Assembly (NCBI GenBank): GCA_044346445.1
Contig: JBIIZD010000034.1
Coordinates: 1 to 23,600 of the forward strand
DNA from: CAISGS01 sp044346445
GTDB taxonomy: Bacteria > Pseudomonadota > Alphaproteobacteria > Caulobacterales > Caulobacteraceae
DNA: 23,600 nt
Reading direction: 5' to 3'
The notes under the pieces are model-generated. The model saw nothing but the letters and a program-made list of their open reading frames with translations, was not told the DNA's origin and did not search any database. Positions 23,398-23,600 of the stretch are shown one piece after another (positions within the stretch are counted from its first letter, which is position 1; every line of letters begins with the position of its first letter). Position numbers and translations under genes: made by a program.

Positions 23398-23600
23398 TGA
23401 CGTGACCCTGACCTGACCCCCATATCTCATCCAGCCATAACGAGAGTCCTATCGTAATTTGAGCCTTCGTTGATGTGTATGGCAAGAGGCGTCCGCGCGG
23501 AGCCTCCAGGCTGCGCAGCGCGGTCGCCGGTCTCTGCGGATAGGCCGCTGGCATAGTCCTTGGGTGTCATCCAACCAAGCTTCGAGTGTGGCCGTAGTTC
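23398..23600 (-). mobile_element. IS3-family insertion sequence, 3' end (continues beyond the window)
   Basis: The minus strand carries the end of a transposase gene (23427-23600), followed by a short non-coding tip. The outer end probably starts with a TGA-rich inverted repeat, either TGACGTGACC at 23398 or TGACCCTGACCTGACCCCC at 23403-23421. Only one end is visible, so the other terminal repeat and the target duplication cannot be checked. The boundary is therefore uncertain by several bases. Confidence 0.6.
23427..23600 (-). CDS. IS3-family transposase, C-terminal end (partial)
   Basis: Read on the minus strand from the window edge, the frame gives 57 residues and ends at TGA (23429-23427). 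It opens with ELRPHSKLGWMTPKDYASGL, which matches the conserved C-terminal (N)xxRPHSxLGxxTPxxY motif of the integrase (rve) domain of IS3-family OrfB transposases. The remainder, ending in NYDRTLVMAG, is a variable tail. No start or catalytic DDE residues lie within the window, so activity cannot be judged. Confidence 0.8.
   Translation of the reverse strand, partial: ELRPHSKLGWMTPKDYASGLSAETGDRAAQPGGSARTPLAIHINEGSNYDRTLVMAG

Overview
The window looks like a chromosomal segment of a moderately GC-rich Gram-negative bacterium, most likely an alphaproteobacterium. This is inferred from gene content, a PrtD/RsaD-type secretion set and codon use; there is no rRNA or other marker to place it further. 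No tRNA, rRNA or CRISPR array was seen.

Left block (+ strand, 1-13287). The window opens inside a large secreted repeat protein. Its visible 413 residues are built of about 130-residue repeats and end in a short hydrophobic tail, as in type I secretion substrates. It is followed by a complete type I secretion system: inner-membrane ABC exporter (1266-3290), HlyD-family membrane fusion protein (3294-4664) and TolC-family outer-membrane protein (4669-5913). Nine bases later begins a TPR protein with a SPINDLY/OGT-like (GT41) glycosyltransferase domain, so secretion and cytoplasmic protein O-glycosylation appear to be transcribed together. Base composition then becomes AT-rich inside that gene (from about 7015). 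The next stretch carries two related zinc-ribbon methyltransferase-like proteins on either side of a 923-residue protein with two glycosyltransferase domains, then a parallel beta-helix protein.

Middle block (- strand, 13303-18827). A BNR_4-type beta-propeller protein converges on the beta-helix gene. Upstream of it lies a complete dTDP-L-rhamnose operon, transcribed rmlA-rmlC-rmlD-rmlB with overlapping or short junctions. An unrecognised 169-residue protein lies furthest upstream. The rhamnose donor could feed the left-block glycosyltransferases or surface polysaccharide synthesis; this is inference from proximity.

Right block (+ strand, 18984-23339). These are housekeeping or accessory metabolic genes: an MDR-family quinone oxidoreductase-like protein, an Old Yellow Enzyme-family NADH:flavin oxidoreductase, and a two-gene ABC-2 exporter (ATPase plus permease, overlapping ATGA). 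At the right edge the 3' end of an IS3-family transposase enters on the minus strand.

The strongest biological hypothesis is a surface-glycoprotein module: a giant repeat protein, its dedicated secretion machine, an intracellular O-glycosyltransferase, further sugar and methyl-modifying enzymes, and local nucleotide-sugar supply. The layout recalls Caulobacter rsaADEF next to O-antigen genes, but with a GT41 enzyme joined directly to the secretion operon.
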